Positions 21,117 through 22,552 of a stretch of DNA of 22,552 bases are shown piece after piece. Position 1 is the first letter of the stretch, and each line of letters starts with the position of its first letter. The notes under the pieces are model-generated. The model had not been told where the DNA came from. It did not search any database and worked only from the letters and a program-made list of their open reading frames with translations. Source of the DNA: JBQCHF01 sp051953655 (GTDB lineage: Bacteria > Actinomycetota > Actinomycetes > Motilibacterales > Motilibacteraceae); NCBI GenBank assembly GCA_051953655.1, contig JBQCIO010000139.1:1-22552 (forward strand), in the 5' to 3' direction. The position numbers and the translations under genes were made by a program.

Positions 21117-22468
21117 GCCTTACCGAGATCCCCGATCTCCCGGTCCAGACGACCGGGACGAACAGCAGCCCCGCCCACGTCGCCGGCCGGGCGGTGCAGA
21201 TCCGCGGCGACCTGGTGCACCTGCGCGAGGTCACCGTGCGACACGAGGAAGCAGCAGCGATCCTCGCCGCCGCTCTCAAGCAGAGCGGCGAGCAAGGCGC
21301 GCTGGACCTGATCGCCCGCGCCCTCCCCGTCGGGCTCGCCGCGAGCGTGGCTGGGAGCAGCTCAGTGAGCAGTGGCCTTCTCGAGAGGAGCCTGCACGAC
21401 TTCCAGCGGAAGGTGGAGAGCCACTCCGCGGCCGCGGCCGACGCCATCGAAGCGGCGGTGCAGCAGCTCAGCAGCGCCGACACACGGTTGGCCGGGGTGG
21501 CCGCCCAGGCCCTGGGCCAGCTCCCCGGGCAGCTGGAGAAGCTGATGGCCGGGGAGGCGCAGAGCGTGCGCGACGCGGTCGCCCAGGCCATCTCCCAGGT
21601 CCAGGCAGCCGGCATGACCGAGCTGCGGGCAGCCCTGGCCGAGCACAGCCGCGCCGTTCACGCGGTCCTGACCGTGGACGACGGGCCGGTGCGCACCCTG
21701 CGCGGGGACCTGCTCACCGCGGTGGACGCCAGCCGGGGCGAGCTGGCCGAGCACATGACCACCATCAGGGCGCAACTTTCAGCGGCCGAAGCCGCCCGCA
21801 CCACCGCCGCGGCTCAGCGCACCACGCGCCAGGCCGGCGCCGAGTTCGAGAGCGCGGCGAACGCCCTGATGGCCGGGATCTGCGCCGCCTCCGGGGACTA
21901 CTTCACGGAGGTGGGCAGCACCCCGGCCCCCGGCGGAACCCGCCGAAGCGGCGACGGGCTCATCACCCTCGCCCCCACCTCCACCGGCGGCGCCGAGGTG
22001 AAGATCGTGGTCGAGGCCAAGACCCGAACCAAGCCGCTGACAGCCAGTCAATGGGCCCGCGAGCTCGCCTCGAGCATGCAGCTGCGCGGCGCGACCGCCG
22101 CCATAGGCCTAGTCGCCGACGCTAGCCAACTCCCCAACGGCGCCAGCACCCTGTGTCGAGTCGCACCGAACGCGTTCGTCGTCGCTGTCGATGACGGCGG
22201 CAAGGCACTTCGGATGGTCCATCTGACCTTGAAGGAGGTCCTGCAGATCACCAGCCTCGCCGCCAACGGCGGCGGCGACATCAACAAGGAGGCGATCGAG
22301 GCCCTCATCCGCGGAGCCTTCGACGAGCTCACCGGTTTGGACGAGATGGCAAGGCTGGTCAACAGCGCGACATCAGCGCTGGGGCGGGCCCTCGAGCAAG
22401 GCCTACGGGTCAAGCAGGGCGTACACGGCTCCCTCACCCGGGCCTTGACCGCCCTCAACCCGCAGTAG
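21113..22468 (+). CDS. Coiled-coil protein with a C-terminal PD-(D/E)xK nuclease-like domain
   Basis: 451 residues from GTG 21113, overlapping the preceding stop; the frame is open far upstream but that part overlaps the previous gene. Residues about 45-240 are long Ala/Glu/Gln-rich helices, probably coiled coil. The core then follows: AGAEFESAANALMAGICAAS, GDGLITL with Asp281, and EVKIVVEAKTRTKP with Glu301-x-Lys303, followed by WARELASSMQLRGATAAIGL. This is a PD-(D/E)xK fold pattern resembling RmuC-type and DUF2130-type proteins, where coiled coils precede the nuclease core. DNA cleavage is inferred. A defence or element-maintenance role is possible; no partner is recognised. Confidence 0.65.
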   Translation: MSLTEIPDLPVQTTGTNSSPAHVAGRAVQIRGDLVHLREVTVRHEEAAAILAAALKQSGEQGALDLIARALPVGLAASVAGSSSVSSGLLERSLHDFQRKVESHSAAAADAIEAAVQQLSSADTRLAGVAAQALGQLPGQLEKLMAGEAQSVRDAVAQAISQVQAAGMTELRAALAEHSRAVHAVLTVDDGPVRTLRGDLLTAVDASRGELAEHMTTIRAQLSAAEAARTTAAAQRTTRQAGAEFESAANALMAGICAASGDYFTEVGSTPAPGGTRRSGDGLITLAPTSTGGAEVKIVVEAKTRTKPLTASQWARELASSMQLRGATAAIGLVADASQLPNGASTLCRVAPNAFVVAVDDGGKALRMVHLTLKEVLQITSLAANGGGDINKEAIEALIRGAFDELTGLDEMARLVNSATSALGRALEQGLRVKQGVHGSLTRALTALNPQ

Positions 22469-22478
22469 AAACCCAGGA

Positions 22479-22517
22479 GGGGGGGGGGGGGGACCCCCCG
22501 CCCCACCCCCCCAACCC
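22479..22517. other. Homopolymer G14 followed by C tracts
   Basis: Fourteen consecutive Gs (22479-22492), one A, six Cs, G, four Cs, A and more Cs. It begins 10 bases after the stop at 22468. It could fold as a G/C hairpin terminator or a G-quadruplex, or be a sequencing or assembly artefact near a contig end. The following 22520-22545 is purine-rich and unlike the rest of the window. Confidence 0.5.
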
Positions 22518-22552
22518 ACCGAAGAAGAGGAAGAAACAACAACCGACCCCCC

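Overview
This window comes from a very GC-rich bacterium. Codon third positions are almost always G or C, GTG starts are common and Shine-Dalgarno sites are purine-rich, so a high-GC actinobacterium is the best inference; nothing here fixes genus or species. It looks like an accessory region (genomic island or plasmid-like element): a defence operon, recombinase-like and replication-type genes, and several decayed genes.

Layout. 1-1260: start of a membrane-anchored protein, probably a trypsin-like protease (minus strand, cut by the window edge), and a divergent cyclic-nucleotide-binding domain gene broken by one frameshift, followed by a strong hairpin. 1260-3770: sparse region with two small hypothetical genes and a PD-(D/E)xK nuclease-like protein with a C-terminal winged-helix domain. 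3770-7160: mixed or decayed sequence, an EcsC-family gene and an unknown minus-strand gene.

7157-11903 is the highlight: a complete type III CBASS anti-phage locus. The minus-strand operon is CD-NTase (CdnC-like), HORMA protein (Cap7), TRIP13/Pch2-like AAA+ ATPase (Cap6) and a TIR-SAVED effector. Divergent from it are a helix-turn-helix repressor and an ImmA/IrrE-type metallopeptidase, matching the CapH/CapP regulatory pair. Two near-perfect 18-bp palindromes sit between the divergent units and are probably the CapH operators. Inferred model: HORMA plus a bound peptide activates the CD-NTase, the ATPase disassembles that complex, the cyclic oligonucleotide binds SAVED, and TIR degrades NAD+; CapP relieves CapH repression upon DNA damage.

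12052-22468 is probably a mobile-element backbone: a 1019-residue protein resembling a large serine recombinase but without a visible catalytic-serine motif, a small partner gene, a 1.3-kb gene graveyard (a 267-bp tandem duplication, a multiply frameshifted DUF2442-type pseudogene and the tail of a duplicated neighbour gene), an unknown gene, an archaeo-eukaryotic-primase-type replication protein preceded by iteron-like repeats, a helix-turn-helix protein, and a translationally coupled pair ending in a coiled-coil PD-(D/E)xK nuclease-like protein. The window ends in a 14-G run with flanking C tracts.
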